NCBI RefSeq assembly: GCF_016802725.1
Contig: NC_052678.1
Span: 2,458,501-2,522,500 of the forward strand
Direction of reading: 5' to 3'
Length of the DNA stretch: 64,000 nt
Origin: Solenopsis invicta
Lineage: Eukaryota; Arthropoda; Insecta; Hymenoptera; Formicidae
Shown here: piece by piece, positions 23,940 to 35,885 of the stretch
Layout of the letters: each line of letters opens with the position of its first letter
Position numbering within the stretch: the stretch's first letter is position 1
The notes under the pieces: model-generated
The model's input: only the letters and a program-made list of their open reading frames with translations
Told to the model about the DNA's origin: nothing
Database searches by the model: none
Made by a program: the position numbers and the translations under genes

Positions 23940-24350
23940 TCACGTTTATTGTAATCAAATTGTGAAACTTGAGCTCTTCGAGACCGGAAATTATAATAGT
24001 GTAAAACCGATTTTATCCGGTTATTTCTTGCGACGAGAAAAAGAGATGCAATATGTTCGTGTGGTCGCACAAGCGATCGCTTTGTCAGCACAGATATTGT
24101 TACTCGCGCCGGTAATGTTGTATCGCAAACTGCGAATACAAGCTGCCGTCATGTGCGTAAATGTATGCGAGTAACGATCGCGTGTGCTCGCCAGCGAGTA
24201 TATCGCGTCTCGACAATCAAGGCACGATATGAAGCATTATACGACGAAGAGAACAGTGCACCTAGAGCACGGACAATGGAACGGTCTAATCAGTCGTGAA
24301 TTAGTACCGCGGCACTGTTAAACAGTTCTAGATGTCGTTCGCGTTACAAA
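23940..24350. other. CpG-richer island
   Basis: It contains a 70-codon plus frame that starts without an ATG at its upstream edge; its ATG-initiated part is only about 43 codons and has no known motif. The rest (24180-24350) is balanced-composition sequence with CpG clusters and no ORF. It is a candidate regulatory island. Confidence 0.3.
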
Positions 24351-24709
24351 CAATTTTTCTGTAACAGAATTTTAAATTAAACTGCTGCTTTCAAGTTTTC
24401 AAGTCTCATTAAACGTTTTGCTGATATAATTTTTAAAAAATTTAAGATTTCAATTATTACTCAATTTTATACAGGGTGTCACAACTAGTTTAAATATTTT
24501 TGCTATTCTACAATAAATAATATAAAATCATTGAAGACTGCAAGGCTTTATGGTTTTGAGGAGCGAAATATTTTTGTTGTGGAAACATGATTTCATCATC
24601 GACCTTTTTTAAATCTCTTTTAGAAAATGGGAGGGTTCATTTTTTAAATTTTACTGTTTTTTTCTTTTTAAGTAAGATTCATTATAATTTATTGTGTTTC
24701 TTGGTTCAA

Positions 24710-24859
24710 CCCTTGAAAGAAAAGTTGATAAACTTGTTTCAATAAACTGATTATTGATCACTAACTGATTATATTTCGTCAGTTAACTGATAAAATATCA
24801 TCAGTTACTAATCAGTAATCAGTTTATTGAAACAAGTTTATCAACTTTTTTTTCAAGGG
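24710..24859. mobile_element. Foldback MITE with about 60-bp arms
   Basis: The left arm, from ccttgaaag through gttgataaacttgtttcaat and aaactgatta, pairs with the right arm ending tttcaaggg at high identity. The centre is itself made of tcagtta/taactga repeats. An acagggtgtcacaac string at 24471 may mark the start of a larger host element whose other end I could not place. Confidence 0.75.
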
Positions 24860-25333
24860 AAAACATGATGTTATTCTGAAGTCACTTTATTAGCTTCCAA
24901 TTCTCTCTACGATAATAATAATATTTGAAAATTGACAAATCGTCTAAAGATTTGTTAAGGAATTTTTAGGTTTTCTGAATTTAAATTTGATATTCAAAAA
25001 TTTTAAATAAAAAATGGCAAATCTTATATAGTGGCTTGACAATCGAAAAAATAAATTTTTGCGTTCACTGATAAGAAAATTATCTAATTTAAATAAATAT
25101 GTTATTACTATTATTACAAAAAAAGTTAATATAGTTAGCCCAATTTGCAAGTAATAATTATATAATAAGTATGCATAAAGATCTGAGAACGATAATAAGA
25201 TGTGTATACAGCACACAAGCAGTGAAGCGTACTAGTATTAAAGATTAGGCATAAGTTTTTATTTATGAGCATGTGTATATCATTGATAGCCTATCCTATC
25301 GGTTAATTACAGTATTAGGAATGATAGAATAAA

Positions 25334-25571
25334 TACACTGAGGGAAAAGTTACTAAATCTTAATAAATATTTATTTGAATAACACTAATGAAATATTTAT
25401 TAAATGTTAACATATACATATTTATTTAGTACAAGAACTATTAATTTAATTTAAATAACATTTTTTTATAGAGTAAATATTTATGTACCGTAAGTAAATA
25501 TTTTATTAGTACTATTCGAATAAATACATATACATATTTATCAAAAATTAGAAATTTTTTCTCTCAGTGTA
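25334..25571. mobile_element. MITE with TACACTGAG(G)GAAAA ends
   Basis: The 238-bp unit starts tacactgagggaaaag and ends attttttctctcagtgta. The interior is AT-rich with repeated aaatatttat motifs. TA at both ends is compatible with Tc1/mariner-type TA targeting. No ORF is seen. Confidence 0.8.
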
Positions 25572-25934
25572 TTAATGATAAGAGTAGGGAAATAAATAAT
25601 AACATGCTTAAAATATAAAACGTAGAATAGTATCATTCAATCAGCGTTTTTGTAGAGGTTAAAAAAAAACTATGATTTTTCTTACATATGATTTCTCTAG
25701 TTTCGCATATTATACTTATAAATGCAATTTCTCTGATATGTAAATACATGTTTTTTTTTTTAAATTTCGTTTGCAATTACATATTTTTCTTTTACACTAA
25801 TTGATTTATTTCATTATTCTGTGCACTAAAGTAAGATAATTAAAAATTTCTTGAGATATTTTATATTTTTAATATTTCCTAAATTTTTTAACTTTTTTTT
25901 ATAATGTTCACAATTGCATTAATTTAATACTCAG

Positions 25935-26300
25935 TATTTCATAATACTGAATGTTTAGAGAAATAATATTGCAATTGTTGATTTTCACCGTCATTCTCAG
26001 CGTTTGAAACACTTTTGGAGGCCATCGTTATATCGCATGTCACTGAAATTCCTCTCAATTGAGGAAACAAATAATTTCTGTAACCCGATGAAGTTCGATG
26101 CTCGTTTAAGCGACGCAATGTGACGCGATACGCAGATTCCGTGTGACTCACGGATGGATAATTCTCGCCGGGCATTTTAACTTGATATCAGTTTGTGTCG
26201 ATGACTAATCACTTCACTTGTACATTCGCACCGCTCTCTAGGTGGAGACGATAAACATTTTTTTCTAAGAACAAATCGAGATAAGACGTCTCCTCTTCGC
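25935..26300 (-). other. Balanced-composition island with 78-codon minus ORF
   Basis: A minus-strand frame (25939-26175) begins ATG CCC GGC GAG. After eight codons it contains GTGAGT, a strong donor, so either a 78-codon ORF or a very short first exon could be read. No family is recognised and no partner exon is seen downstream on the minus strand. Listed as an island with weak coding potential. Confidence 0.2.
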
Positions 26301-26384
26301 ACCATTTTTATGGACAATTGCTCGACATTTCACATTTGAGTTCACGCATTTTACATTTTAATTTGTTTTCGACAACATTAACCC

Positions 26385-27060
26385 TTTGAGTTTGGGATCT
26401 CAAACTGCAAAGTCCAAAATGTATGCAATATAATCCGTCTGCGGATTAGATGATAAATTATACATGAGGATATTCGAGATTACTGAATATAAATTTGATG
26501 CTAGAATTTCAAATTTCAAGATGGCGGATTCAATATGGCATAAAATTCGTTAATAAAATAGATTGATAAAATATTACTTCTGTTTCATGCATTTTTAATA
26601 ATGTTTCCGAAGTTCCCTGGTGCTGAATTTGACGTGATAAATAATTTTCAAGATGGTGAATCCAATACGGTGAAACATTTCATAAAATTCTTAATGAATC
26701 AGTGTATAACGGTTTTTGTTTCGTGCGTCACTATGGTATTATGGTTTTTGAAGTCGCCTATTAAGTATGAATTCAATGTTCAATTGAATTATAGATTTCA
26801 ATTTTAATTTTATTTTAATTATCTAAAATGAGTTTTCAAAAATATAAAGTCTACTATATTGGATTTTTAATAGCTATTTAAAAAATTTTTAATTGTATCC
26901 TTTTATAGTTATTTAAATGAATTTATTGTATTTGTTCCATAAAATACTCAATGTTTTTCTGACTTTTAAAGCCGCTATTTTTAATTTGCGTTAGTAAATT
27001 TTGAAATTCTAATTAAATATTTGAAATTCGTAATTTTAAAAGCTTTTAAAAACTATTTTA
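26385..27060 (+). repeat. Interspersed repeat, copy 2
   Basis: Better-preserved partner of 18520-19120. It contains the phrase aagatggcggattcaatatgg and a related aagatggtgaatccaatacgg about 125 bases later, which suggests an internally repetitive unit. A 68-codon frame within it is a by-product of the repeat. Confidence 0.8.
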
Positions 27061-27110
27061 ATCTTATTTTTATAAAATTTATAAGAGAAAACCATGATTA
27101 AATTATGTGT

Positions 27111-27626
27111 ATAGTTTTAAAGGCTCGGAAAAAACCCGTTTTTTTTCAATTTTTCCGCGGATTTTTTCGGTTTTTTTCCCAAGGGTAGAAAAATTTATCG
27201 GAAAAATTTAAAAGATCAAAGTTTTACGACATGATTTCTTAACTTTAGGTCGCCATACTTATTTTTGAATCTGTAGTTTGCCATACTTCGTGAGATAGCT
27301 CAATTTTCCGTCTTATTACTTTCATACAAATTGAAGTTTTTAAACTTGTATTATAAAAATTAAAAGTATGTAGTCTAAATTCACTGTTCATAAGATAATA
27401 GCAAGTCGAGAAAATAATTTGAATTTAAAGTAATTATATTTATAACAAAATATGTAGGAAAAAATAAATTATAAAACGAGATTAATATTAATGTGATGAA
27501 AGACATTAAAAATTAAGTAACATGTCATTTATATAGTAAAAGCAGCAATTTTTTGCAAAAAAGCAATTTTTCCGAAAAAAACGGGAATTTTTTTGATTTG
27601 AAAAAAGCGGTTTTTTTAAAACTATA
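27111..27626. mobile_element. TIR element (ATAGTTTTAAA ends, GGAAAAA-rich)
   Basis: The left end atagttttaaaggctcggaa is mirrored by aaaactat after a run of cggtttttttaaa. Subterminal aaaacccgtttttttt and its counterpart aaaaacgggaattttttt extend the symmetry. About 515 bp without an ORF. Confidence 0.7.
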
Positions 27627-27639
27627 ATTATGTGTCTGT

Positions 27640-29110
27640 GTACATTATATACACTCTAAGCCAATTTAATTTATGCGTCTATAAATATTATACACACTCA
27701 TGGGGATAATTGTAAAAGGTTATTTATACGAGAAAAGTTACTTAAACTTGTACAAACTATAAATAACTTTTCTCACTATCAAAATAATACAATATTGTGT
27801 GAATGTTTAAAATATATGGTTCATGAACGGAAAAAACGATTTGATATATTTTGGGAACATACATATAATTTTGCAGATGTGGTCTACACAGAAAATAAAA
27901 ACATTGATCGAGAATACAAATTTTATTTGTTGAAAATAATTTTATGCTGAGTCTGCAAGCTTTTGTTATAATGATAGCAGTGTTACATTTCTTTTTTAAA
28001 ACAAATATAATCCACGTTTCTATAATGTTATTTAAGTTATATGTTTATATATAAAATTATTTGATAATGGATTGCTACTCTGCCTTCGTTTGTATGAACT
28101 TTCATTGTTTTCGTTAATTTTTTGTAGTTATATAATATGTAATTAATTTATAGTGTATAATTTTAGTAGAGTACGGTTTTTACTTTTGATACATAATTGT
28201 AAATATTGTGATAAGATTGGAATATTAAGAGATAAATAATAATTGTAAAATCACGAAAGGAATTCTTTGTTTGATACTTGCGCGATCGCAAACGTCTGTT
28301 TCATGCAAAAACGATATGTTTAATTTTTTTTAAATATTTATAGACAATTTTTTATATCGCTTAAAATTGCCAAAAACAATGTCCTTGTTCGGCGTTGTAC
28401 TTTTATTACACGTTTGTGTAAAAAATAATATTGGAACAATTCCGTATGTTAAATTTGTATGATTATTACGGCGACGTTCGGAGAGTGAGCTGTTAGCGCT
28501 GTTGTATCATTCTATCTTTAACGGTTCATTAGACGTAGAATAAGAATAAAATGACGCAATAGCGCTGATATCACGCTTCGCGAACGCAGCCTTTGTGTTT
28601 GGGTCAAGTATGACAAACTTGATAAAAACATAAAAATGCATATTTTCCTACCAACGCTGTGGTCAGGTTAAATAAAAGTCAAGTTAAACTGGAAAGATAT
28701 TCGATCGATACATGTAACATACAAATCTAAACAAGAAGGCCTTCTTCGGTCGTAGCTGGATCTTAGTGCTTTTATGTATTCGTGTAATGAACAAAAGTCA
28801 AGTTAAACAAAAATTGATATTTTAATCATTTCATAATTCACTTTCTTTCTTAAATTTCCTAAAATTATGATTTGATAGAAGAACATTTTCGAAATAGAAA
28901 TCGCGTTGCGCATTGATGAAATTAAAAGAAATAATGATTTCTTTATTTAAATGCATTTAAAAAAAATTGAATTATGGCTGTAAATGTACGTGGATTCTTT
29001 TTCATTAAAAAAATATTAACTTTTACATTTGTTCGAATGAAATGAAACTAGCGCAACAATTTTTTCCCTTTTCATGTATAATAATTTTATTTTTGCATGT
29101 CAAAAATAGA
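27640..29110. other. AT-rich non-coding stretch
   Basis: No gene is supported. A CpG-containing patch near 28465-28600 lacks an ORF. The string aaaagtcaagttaaac occurs twice (28672 and 28793) in the same orientation, bounding about 120 bases. Confidence 0.55.
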
Positions 29111-29116
29111 TAGATG

Positions 29117-29607
29117 CGGAAACGAGAGAAATCCTGAAGGGATGGAATTGCCGATATTATAAAATACAAAATTCTCCGAATTGGCTTTACAGAATTGAAA
29201 ACTTTTTTTACATGTATAAAGTACACATAAGACCATGGTGGGTTGAAGGTAGTGTTAGTCAATCTTGTTAGTCAATCAACTTTTGTGATTTTGCAAAAAT
29301 TCAATTTCTGATTGGTCGGGAAATCAGAAGAGCTCATTTGCCATTTTGCGCAATGGGTCACCTTGTTATTTATACTATGATGCAAGACTAAAACGCGGGA
29401 TATTTAAGAATAAAAAAAATTATTAAAACATTGTATGCCGCAGTGATTTTTCAATTTTTTTTTGTTCTCCACTTTAAGTTATTTATTTTTGCATGCACTT
29501 TACAAAAAGTAAAAAAGTTTTGTAAAAACTCCGTAGAGCCAATTCGGAGAATTCTGTACACACGTAATGTCGGAAATTCCGTCACTTCATTCCCGCAAAC
29601 GAAAGTC
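29117..29607. mobile_element. Foldback element with about 95-bp imperfect arms
   Basis: The left arm contains acaaaattctccgaattggc and the right arm its mirror gccaattcggagaattctgt. Outside these lie ggaattgccgatattat and its mirror acgtaatgtcggaaattcc. A third, single copy of the arm sequence (caattcggtgaattttgtaatgtcgg) is found at 34508-34590. No ORF is seen. Confidence 0.75.
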
Positions 29608-29715
29608 TCGGCAGCCGACTAACCTGCAGCTCAATCTTGCTTTCTGTTACAGTAACCTCTGGGACCCAACACAAATATCTAATATTAATAATAAACGATA
29701 CGATCGATTATTTTA

Positions 29716-29802
29716 ATGAACAGCGAATGGAACATGCGCCATGCCGCACGAGTTGCCCCGGAACTGCCGCACGCTCTGCCGCGCGACCCACGATGGAAGA
29801 TG

Positions 29803-29840
<38 letters not shown>

Positions 29841-29868
29841 ACGACATAACAACAGCAACACTACATAG
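29716..29868 (+). CDS. Candidate 50-codon ORF with polyglutamine tract
   Basis: ATG AAC AGC GAA TGG opens a frame that continues through MRHAARVAPELPHALPRDPR and then a run of 13 glutamines encoded by mixed CAG/CAA. It ends RHNNSNTT and a TAG stop. Mixed glutamine codons and a non-repetitive N-terminal stretch are typical of N termini of insect transcriptional regulators. The early stop, the absence of a donor after the tract and the lack of any family match make an upstream ORF in a 5' UTR, or chance, equally possible. I do not recognise it. Confidence 0.2.
29801..29859 (+). repeat. CAG/CAA trinucleotide repeat
   Basis: Interrupted CAG/CAA tract, polyglutamine in the frame of the small ORF at 29716. 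Confidence 0.9.
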
Positions 29869-30733
29869 CCGAGAACTACCATTACTGCTCCAGTCATCAT
29901 TCTCTCCTCCTCGTTTCTTTGACGCGACGTGGAGAACGGGAAGGAAGGCACACTCGAGTTCATGCCAAGTACACGCACGCACCATACGTAAACAACGACG
30001 CACCCTCATCCCCTCCCTCTTCTTCCCCCTTTTCCCGCGTTCCCCATCATCGGCGCTCGTGTAACACGCTTACGCGTACAAACCCGCGTTCCATCTCCTC
30101 CCCCCCCTTCCTCCTTCCCTCCTCGCTCCTCCTATCCTCTCCGTCATACACGTATACGTACTTAAGCATCTACGTGTGAATCTCGTAGGTACGCGTGTCC
30201 TCTCGCGTTCCCTGTCGCGCCGTATCCTGGTAACGCGCGCGACGGCGTGAGCGTCAAAGATCGCGGGGAAACTTCGGCGTCTTTTATTGATAACATCGAT
30301 ACCAATACGGATACCGATGTCACATTGCCACATTTGCTCTCTATCTGCTCCCCCAACCATCTTCCCCCTCCCCCTCCCCCTCACCCGAACAATCGCGCGG
30401 ACAACGCGAGTTGTCTAGACGGCTGTGATGCGCGTGCGAGATGCGAGATCGCATCCGAGACGCCGACGCGTCGTCGTCGCGAGGAGGGACGACGAGGATC
30501 GATAGCGGCATCGTCGATCGACCGATAGACCGCCACCGCCACCACCGTGTGCCGAGCTGGCAACGCACGTCACGGGACGTCATCGACTTCGTGGATCCGA
30601 CGTCGCAGGGCTTACGCGCGCGCGGTCTTTGACCGAAAGAGCGAGAATGCGCACGAGAACGCGGATCGTAAAACTATGTCCACGCCGAAGCAACATCGAG
30701 GAACTTTTTGTTGCGAGCGACTTATGTCGCCCA

Positions 30734-31192
30734 AAGCTGTGTCCACACCAAAGCAACGTGGAACAACACGGAGCAACATTTGTGTTTCCGTTAAAGTACG
30801 AGTGTGTTTTTCATTGTCAGAGACAGAAACACAAGTTGCCCCGTTTCCCACATGTTTTCCATATAGGAACGGTTAAATGAAAGGAAACATAGGCAACATT
30901 TTGTTTCTGGAACTTGTGTTGCTTCGATTCGGACGCCCTCTATCGTGCCCTCTCGCTAAAACACGATAATTTTTGTCAGTCGACAAAGTTGACAGGTTTT
31001 AGCGATAGGACGCGGCAAGTTGTGGAATTTTGTTCCTAGCAAAACGTTCTTTGATGCTCCTTTGATAAATACGTAGCTTGTACAGGCAACTTGCGCTTCT
31101 GTTTCCGACGACATCGAGAAACATACTGGAACTCTTACGAAAACAGAAACACAAATGTTGCTCTGTGTTGCTTCGGTGTGGACGTAGCTTTA
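30734..31192. mobile_element. TIR element, GTGTCCACACC(A/G)AAGCAAC family
   Basis: The left end agctgtgtccacaccaaagcaac is mirrored at the right by gttgcttcggtgtggacgtagct (31167-31192). The inner gagcaacatttgtgtttcc/cagaaacacaaatgttgctc pair extends the inverted repeat to about 45 bp. A further direct copy of the end lies just outside at 30675 (tatgtccacgccgaagcaac) and another inverted one lies inside near 30905-30940. Several copies therefore inserted into or next to one another. No transposase is seen. Confidence 0.75.
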
Positions 31193-31639
31193 CACGCGTG
31201 ACGGTTCTTCGCAGGTGTAGACGCTCGCCGTCTACATGACACGGTCGTGAGATTCGCGGACAGATTCTGGAATCTTGGCGTGCCTTTGCCATCGAAAAGG
31301 CGCGAATCGCAATGAATCGTGACGTGCGTCGCGATTCGTCGCAAGACGAACAGCTTTGAACGTTGCTTCGTCCTTCACTTCTTGCGTTACACGCGTTTGA
31401 CTTTTTTTTTCCGGAAAAGGAGGAGCACCGGTCGCTTCTGCGCGAGGAACTGGTCCTCAAACTTGAAATTATCGATAATTGCTTTGTCATCGCTAGAAGA
31501 AGATGCGAAATATTGTACAAAAATTTTGACGTGTGCGGAAGCGATCGATCTCATCTCGTATCATGTATTTAATACACTCGAAGTGTACACAGTCGCTTCG
31601 TTCACGCACTAGCTTTACGCGTGCACGAAGAAAGACGCA

Positions 31640-32830
31640 TCAATGATCGATCGATAGATATCAGTAAGAAGAAGAGATAAAGAGAGAATGAAAGAGAGAA
31701 AGTATGAAAAATGGTGTGTGAGAAAGAGAGAGAGAGAAAGAAAGAAAGAAAGAAAGAAAAAAGGAAGAAACAGAGCGATGCAAAGTTTTGTAACCGTTTA
31801 CATGGTATTTCGCTGAAACGATACAAACACACATATGAATTAAATATAAAAGAAAGAAGTAAAATGATAATAAATAATGATGAACTATTGTGTGTTAGAT
31901 TTATTATCTTTTTCGTAGAGTACGAAAGAGTAGACGCGTGCGCGGTAGAGAGTGAGCGAGCGAGAGAGAGAGAGAGAGAGAGAGAGTGTGCGTGTGCGTG
32001 TGCGTGCGTGCGTGCGTGCGTGCGTGTGTGCGTGCGTGTGTATGTGTGTGTAGTGTAGTGTAGTGTGAGCCAGCGTGAGAGAAAGATAGAGAATGATTGA
32101 AAAAACGATTGAATTTTGAAAATAACAGAGTGATAACGAGGAAGAAAAGAAGAAAGCGCAGAGGTTGAAACAAAGGAGGGAGAAAAAGAGATGCAGACAG
32201 AAGTGCATTTGCGCGCGTATGTGTGAGAGGGAGAGACAGAGAGAGGATGTGACAAGGTAGCGAGAGCGGAGGTATGATGATGGCGATAACGATAGCGGCG
32301 GCGATAACAATAAATGATGATAAAATGATGACAATGCGGGCGAGCATGCGGCAGCGGGTGATACGGCATGGATTGGCCGCAATCCTGGCCGCCTCCCCCA
32401 TTCCCCCAAGAATCGATACGGTCCTTTTAGCTATTTACTGTCTTTATTATTGCTATGTGTAAGAAGAATAAAACAAAATGGCGAACGATGTGTCATAAAC
32501 TGCTGAGATTTTTATCGACAAGACGGTGAGCGAGAAAGAGAGGGAGAGAGAGTGTGTGTGAGTGAAAGAGAGAGCGTTAGAGAGAGAGATATGCAAAAAA
32601 AAAATAAAGAACACATCCACATCAGCGTATATATAAACATACACACACATACATACATATACACGTATTGCCTCATTATAAGTGCATGCGAGAATAAAGA
32701 AGTTTTACACGGCAGATGCATTCGCAGGTATATCGATAGCGGGATTTCTCGAGGGGGTCCATCGAACGAGCCTAATACCGATTCGCGAGACGCTCGAGCG
32801 GAAAGGCAGCAGCGTAATAAGTGAGTGAAG
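31640..32830. other. Microsatellite-rich, transcript-like block
   Basis: Purine-rich GA/GAAA runs (31680-31765), (GA)n then (GTGC)n/(GT)n (31955-32070), further GA tracts (32520-32595) and a CA/TA run (32638-32665). Long minus frames (165-255 codons) through it are serine/leucine/histidine-repeat translations of these microsatellites, not proteins. A possible donor, aataa|GTGAGT, sits at 32820, so the block might be an untranslated exon on the + strand. Confidence 0.4.
31955..32070. repeat. Compound (GA)n(GTGC)n(GT)n microsatellite
   Basis: A long compound dinucleotide and tetranucleotide repeat, clearly expanded. Confidence 0.9.
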
Positions 32831-34150
32831 AGATAAATCTTTTTCTCAATTAGTCTATATATTTGTGTAGAAATGGCGGCCTGGTTTCGATATATGCGTT
32901 GTACGAGAATGCTGAAATGTTAATTAATACTTAATGTTTCGCGACTATTAGATATCTCACTGTTTTATATTAAATATTAATATAAAAAATATATTAAATT
33001 CTGATACAGTTTGATATACTTACAAGACCATCCTGTTTCTTAAAGGCGAGAGAGTGAGAGAGGGAGGGATGGGAAGGGAAGGGAGTGGGGTGACGCTCGA
33101 CTTCTCTCTCTCTCTCTCTTTCTCTCTCTGGCGTCGACAGAAGAGTGCATGACGAAATTAACGGGAGATTCCGATTTTTATCTCGGAATTCGCCTCCGGC
33201 ATTAGATAATGATTTGGCGCGTGGTATCCGCGACTAGTTTATCGTAGCCGTTTCGCCGGGATCACCTAATCGTTCTAATCGGTGCTTTTACTCGCTTGTT
33301 GCCCCCTATCTTCGTTCGCCGGCTTGACGTTGGCCTCGCGCGTGTCCCGTCATCTTATCTCTTTCGGACTCGCGTCCTGCCTCCGCATCCTCTTGGATCG
33401 GTTTCCGGCTGCTCGGCGCAGAGCGAAGCGCGACGTACGCCCAACACACACGAGACATCTCAATCGATCGAAATCACACGAGAAACTCATTTCCGTAGAC
33501 GAAAACAAAGAGGAAGAGAAGGAGCGAAAGGGAGGAAGAAAAAAAGAGCAATTTTTTTTTCTTATCCTCTTTACATCGAGAACGTAAACGAGGACGAGCG
33601 TGGTGACGGTGTACCTGCGAATTCCTGCTCGTGTCTGAAATCTAAAATATCTCGAGTTTCCGCGCCGGTTGCGCGCGTACGCGTATGCGTTTCTATCGAT
33701 GCACGGAGGAATCACGAACATACGCACACACGTGTACACACATTCAGGACAGGTTACACATATACACGTACACACGATACCGCTACCAATTATTACTACT
33801 CTACTATTACTACTGCTACTATTACTACTATAATTGGATGCTTGTCGATTCGTCTGACGCCAAGCAGCGGCCCAAACTACTATGTAACGATTTTTATTGA
33901 TAACAAAGGAAGGAATAAATATTGAAATAATAATTGTAATAAAAAAGAGAAAAAGAAGAAGGCCAAATGACTTCTAGACGCTTGTCCAGGCACATCGGTA
34001 TCAGTCTTGCTCTTCCGCGACTCCATTTCCATTTGCCTCTTCGTATATCCAGGGGATTGACATTTATACACACGTTCCTTTCTTCTCGGCGACAGTTTCA
34101 CCGATATCAATCGGCTTCAATTGATTCATTGTCTCTTTTCAGAGTAAAAA
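32831..34150. other. GC-richer block with open frames but no recognised gene
   Basis: A 209-codon plus frame (33296-33925) and a 141-codon minus frame overlap. The plus translation degenerates into Thr/Tyr-rich microsatellite translation (ACAC and TACTAC tracts at 33720-33830). An AATAAA occurs at 33915-33920. A transcript UTR is more likely than a coding sequence. The edge at 33040-33130 is GA and CT microsatellite. Confidence 0.4.
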
Positions 34151-35043
34151 AAAAGAGGATGATCGATGGAATTTTGTTTCTTCTGAACAGCTTCAACGGG
34201 CTAAATGTAAATCACCATTTTAGCAAAATGAACACGTAAAACAAAAATGTATTTACATACGTTGTATCTTTTTTCTTATTCTTTGCGTATTTTGTTAATA
34301 TGTTTGCTTTTAACTTTTTCCAATAAAGAAACGATTGTGTCCCACTGACGGAATTATAAAAAAAAAAACATTACAAAAAATTGAAAAAAGTGCCGACATA
34401 CAATTTTTTTTATTTTTATTTTATTTTTTTGTTTTTAAACTCAAATTGAGGGTCCCGCGACTTATTCTTGCGTGTACTCTGAACATGTGAAAGTTTTCTT
34501 ATTCTGTAAAAATCAATTCGGTGAATTTTGTAATGTCGGTAATTCCGTCGGTTTCGGATTCCCTTAGCGAAAGCTGCTGATGTTGATCTCACCATACTAT
34601 AACTAATAAAGTGTTATTTCTTTCATATCAATGCGTTTATCTCCAATCTCCATAAAAATTCTGTAGAACATGTTACTTTCGTATACGAATAAATGAGAAG
34701 AATGCGTTTTATTTCGTTTTTTCTGTCTTGAAGCCAAGATTGGACGTATTATCCGAGAGGAAAGGATGTAGATAGGATTGCGGAAAAGGAGGCGCAGGAA
34801 GAAGGATATATATGAACGGGATAAAAGAAAGGGAAAGAAAGAGAGTTGACGAGAGGGCAACGAGCATATACGCGCCGGACAATTAGATGTAATTTTTGTA
34901 AAGCTGAAACTCATATACTTCCTCTTTAACATCTTTTGCATATTCGTCGACGACAACGACGAGAGACACACAATTGCACAAATTGTGTTTGAGAGAGTAA
35001 TAAATTTGTATAAAGTGGTATAAAAAAAAAAGAAGAAACTTGA
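34150..35043. other. AT-rich stretch with a solo arm repeat
   Basis: 34508-34590 is a single copy of the arm of the foldback at 29117-29607. A 122-codon minus frame at 34603 has no recognisable content. No gene is supported. Confidence 0.5.
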
Positions 35044-35286
35044 AGGCGTTTGGTGTTTGCGTCTAAATGCGAGCGTTCCAGCGAGTTGCTAATTAAATCA
35101 GTGCGAAATGTGAACGCGACGATTCTTAATGAATTCAAACGCATCCAAGGTAGGTACATCATACACTTCATCTTCCTTCTTAAAGAAATGAAAACATTTG
35201 TATGTTGCATCATTTGAAGTTTTTGAAGCGGTAATGCAATGCGTACGTAGAATGTTTTCTGTAATTGCTGATAAAATAGAAAATAT
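35044..35286. other. Coding-like fragment abutting a repeat insertion
   Basis: Both strands offer protein-like short frames. On plus, 35044-35149 is open and ends at a good donor (caag|GTAGGT). On minus, 35286-35098 reads a frame containing KKEDEVYDVPTLDAFEF and ending in TGA. The composite repeat at 35287 directly adjoins it. Whether either strand is an exon cannot be settled by eye, and no family is recognised. Confidence 0.25.
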
Positions 35287-35885
35287 GCACTCGGAGAAAA
35301 AGATCGTACCAGCAACTATAAATTTGTGAACAAATAGTGCCTCAACTATTGCAAAGGTGTAATGAAAATAACAAGTCACATGAACTAGAAAAAGATACAG
35401 AGAATGTTGAAAAAATACGGTAACGTTGATCATTTGTAGTAAAACTATTGGATAAATTGTAGAAAAATAGTAAATGTGAGTGACAAATTGAAACCCAGTG
35501 AAAAATTGAAACGACCGAGGTTCAAACTCGACGGATCCCCCGTTCTCATTCCTAGCGCTTAGACTCCTACACCACTGCTCCACTGCTATCATAATTATTC
35601 CGGTCGTATACTTAATCAGCCGTACATAAACTGGAAGTATGTAATTATCATAACTTATTTGTAGTAAAGTCTATATGACTATGTAATTATAGTTGAGGTG
35701 CTATTTCAGTATAAACTTAATAGTTGCACAAATGCCGTTGCCGTGGTGACACAAACCATTTTATAGTTATTACAACTAAAATTTTATAGAATAGCGTATT
35801 GAACTATGTATGTTAATTCTACATATAGAGTTTGTACAGTTGTCACTTTTATAGTCGCCACTACTACGATATTTTCTCTGAATGT
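35287..35885. mobile_element. Composite TIR element with tRNA-like module, copy 2
   Basis: Ends are gcactcggagaaaaa and tttctctgaatgt. The tRNA-like module (35513-35585) reads on the minus strand as ggagcagtggtgtagg (box A-like) and later gagtttgaacctcgg (box B-like). It is inserted in less AT-rich, possibly formerly coding sequence. Confidence 0.8.

Larger units (their letters stand above)
29560..31640. other. Large GC-rich block, probable promoter/UTR
   Basis: About 2 kb are GC- and CpG-rich, including pyrimidine-rich tracts (30010-30130) and a CCCCCT tract (30360-30385). Many frames of 60-110 codons are open on both strands. None shows a known domain, and they differ in frame and strand, so I treat them as compositional. 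Part of the block (about 30675-31192) consists of repeat copies described separately. The small polyglutamine ORF at 29716 is the most protein-like piece. Confidence 0.45.

Noticed and set aside
26601..26807. 68-codon plus frame
   Set aside because: It lies inside an interspersed repeat present also at 18520-19120, where the frame is not kept.
31602..32409. Minus-strand frames of 165-255 codons rich in Ser, Leu, His, Thr
   Set aside because: They translate (GA)n and (GT)n microsatellites; all three frames are open, which is the hallmark of dinucleotide repeats.
33296..33925. 209-codon plus-strand frame
   Set aside because: The second half is translation of ACAC and TACTAC repeats and the first half has no recognisable motif; an overlapping minus frame is nearly as long.
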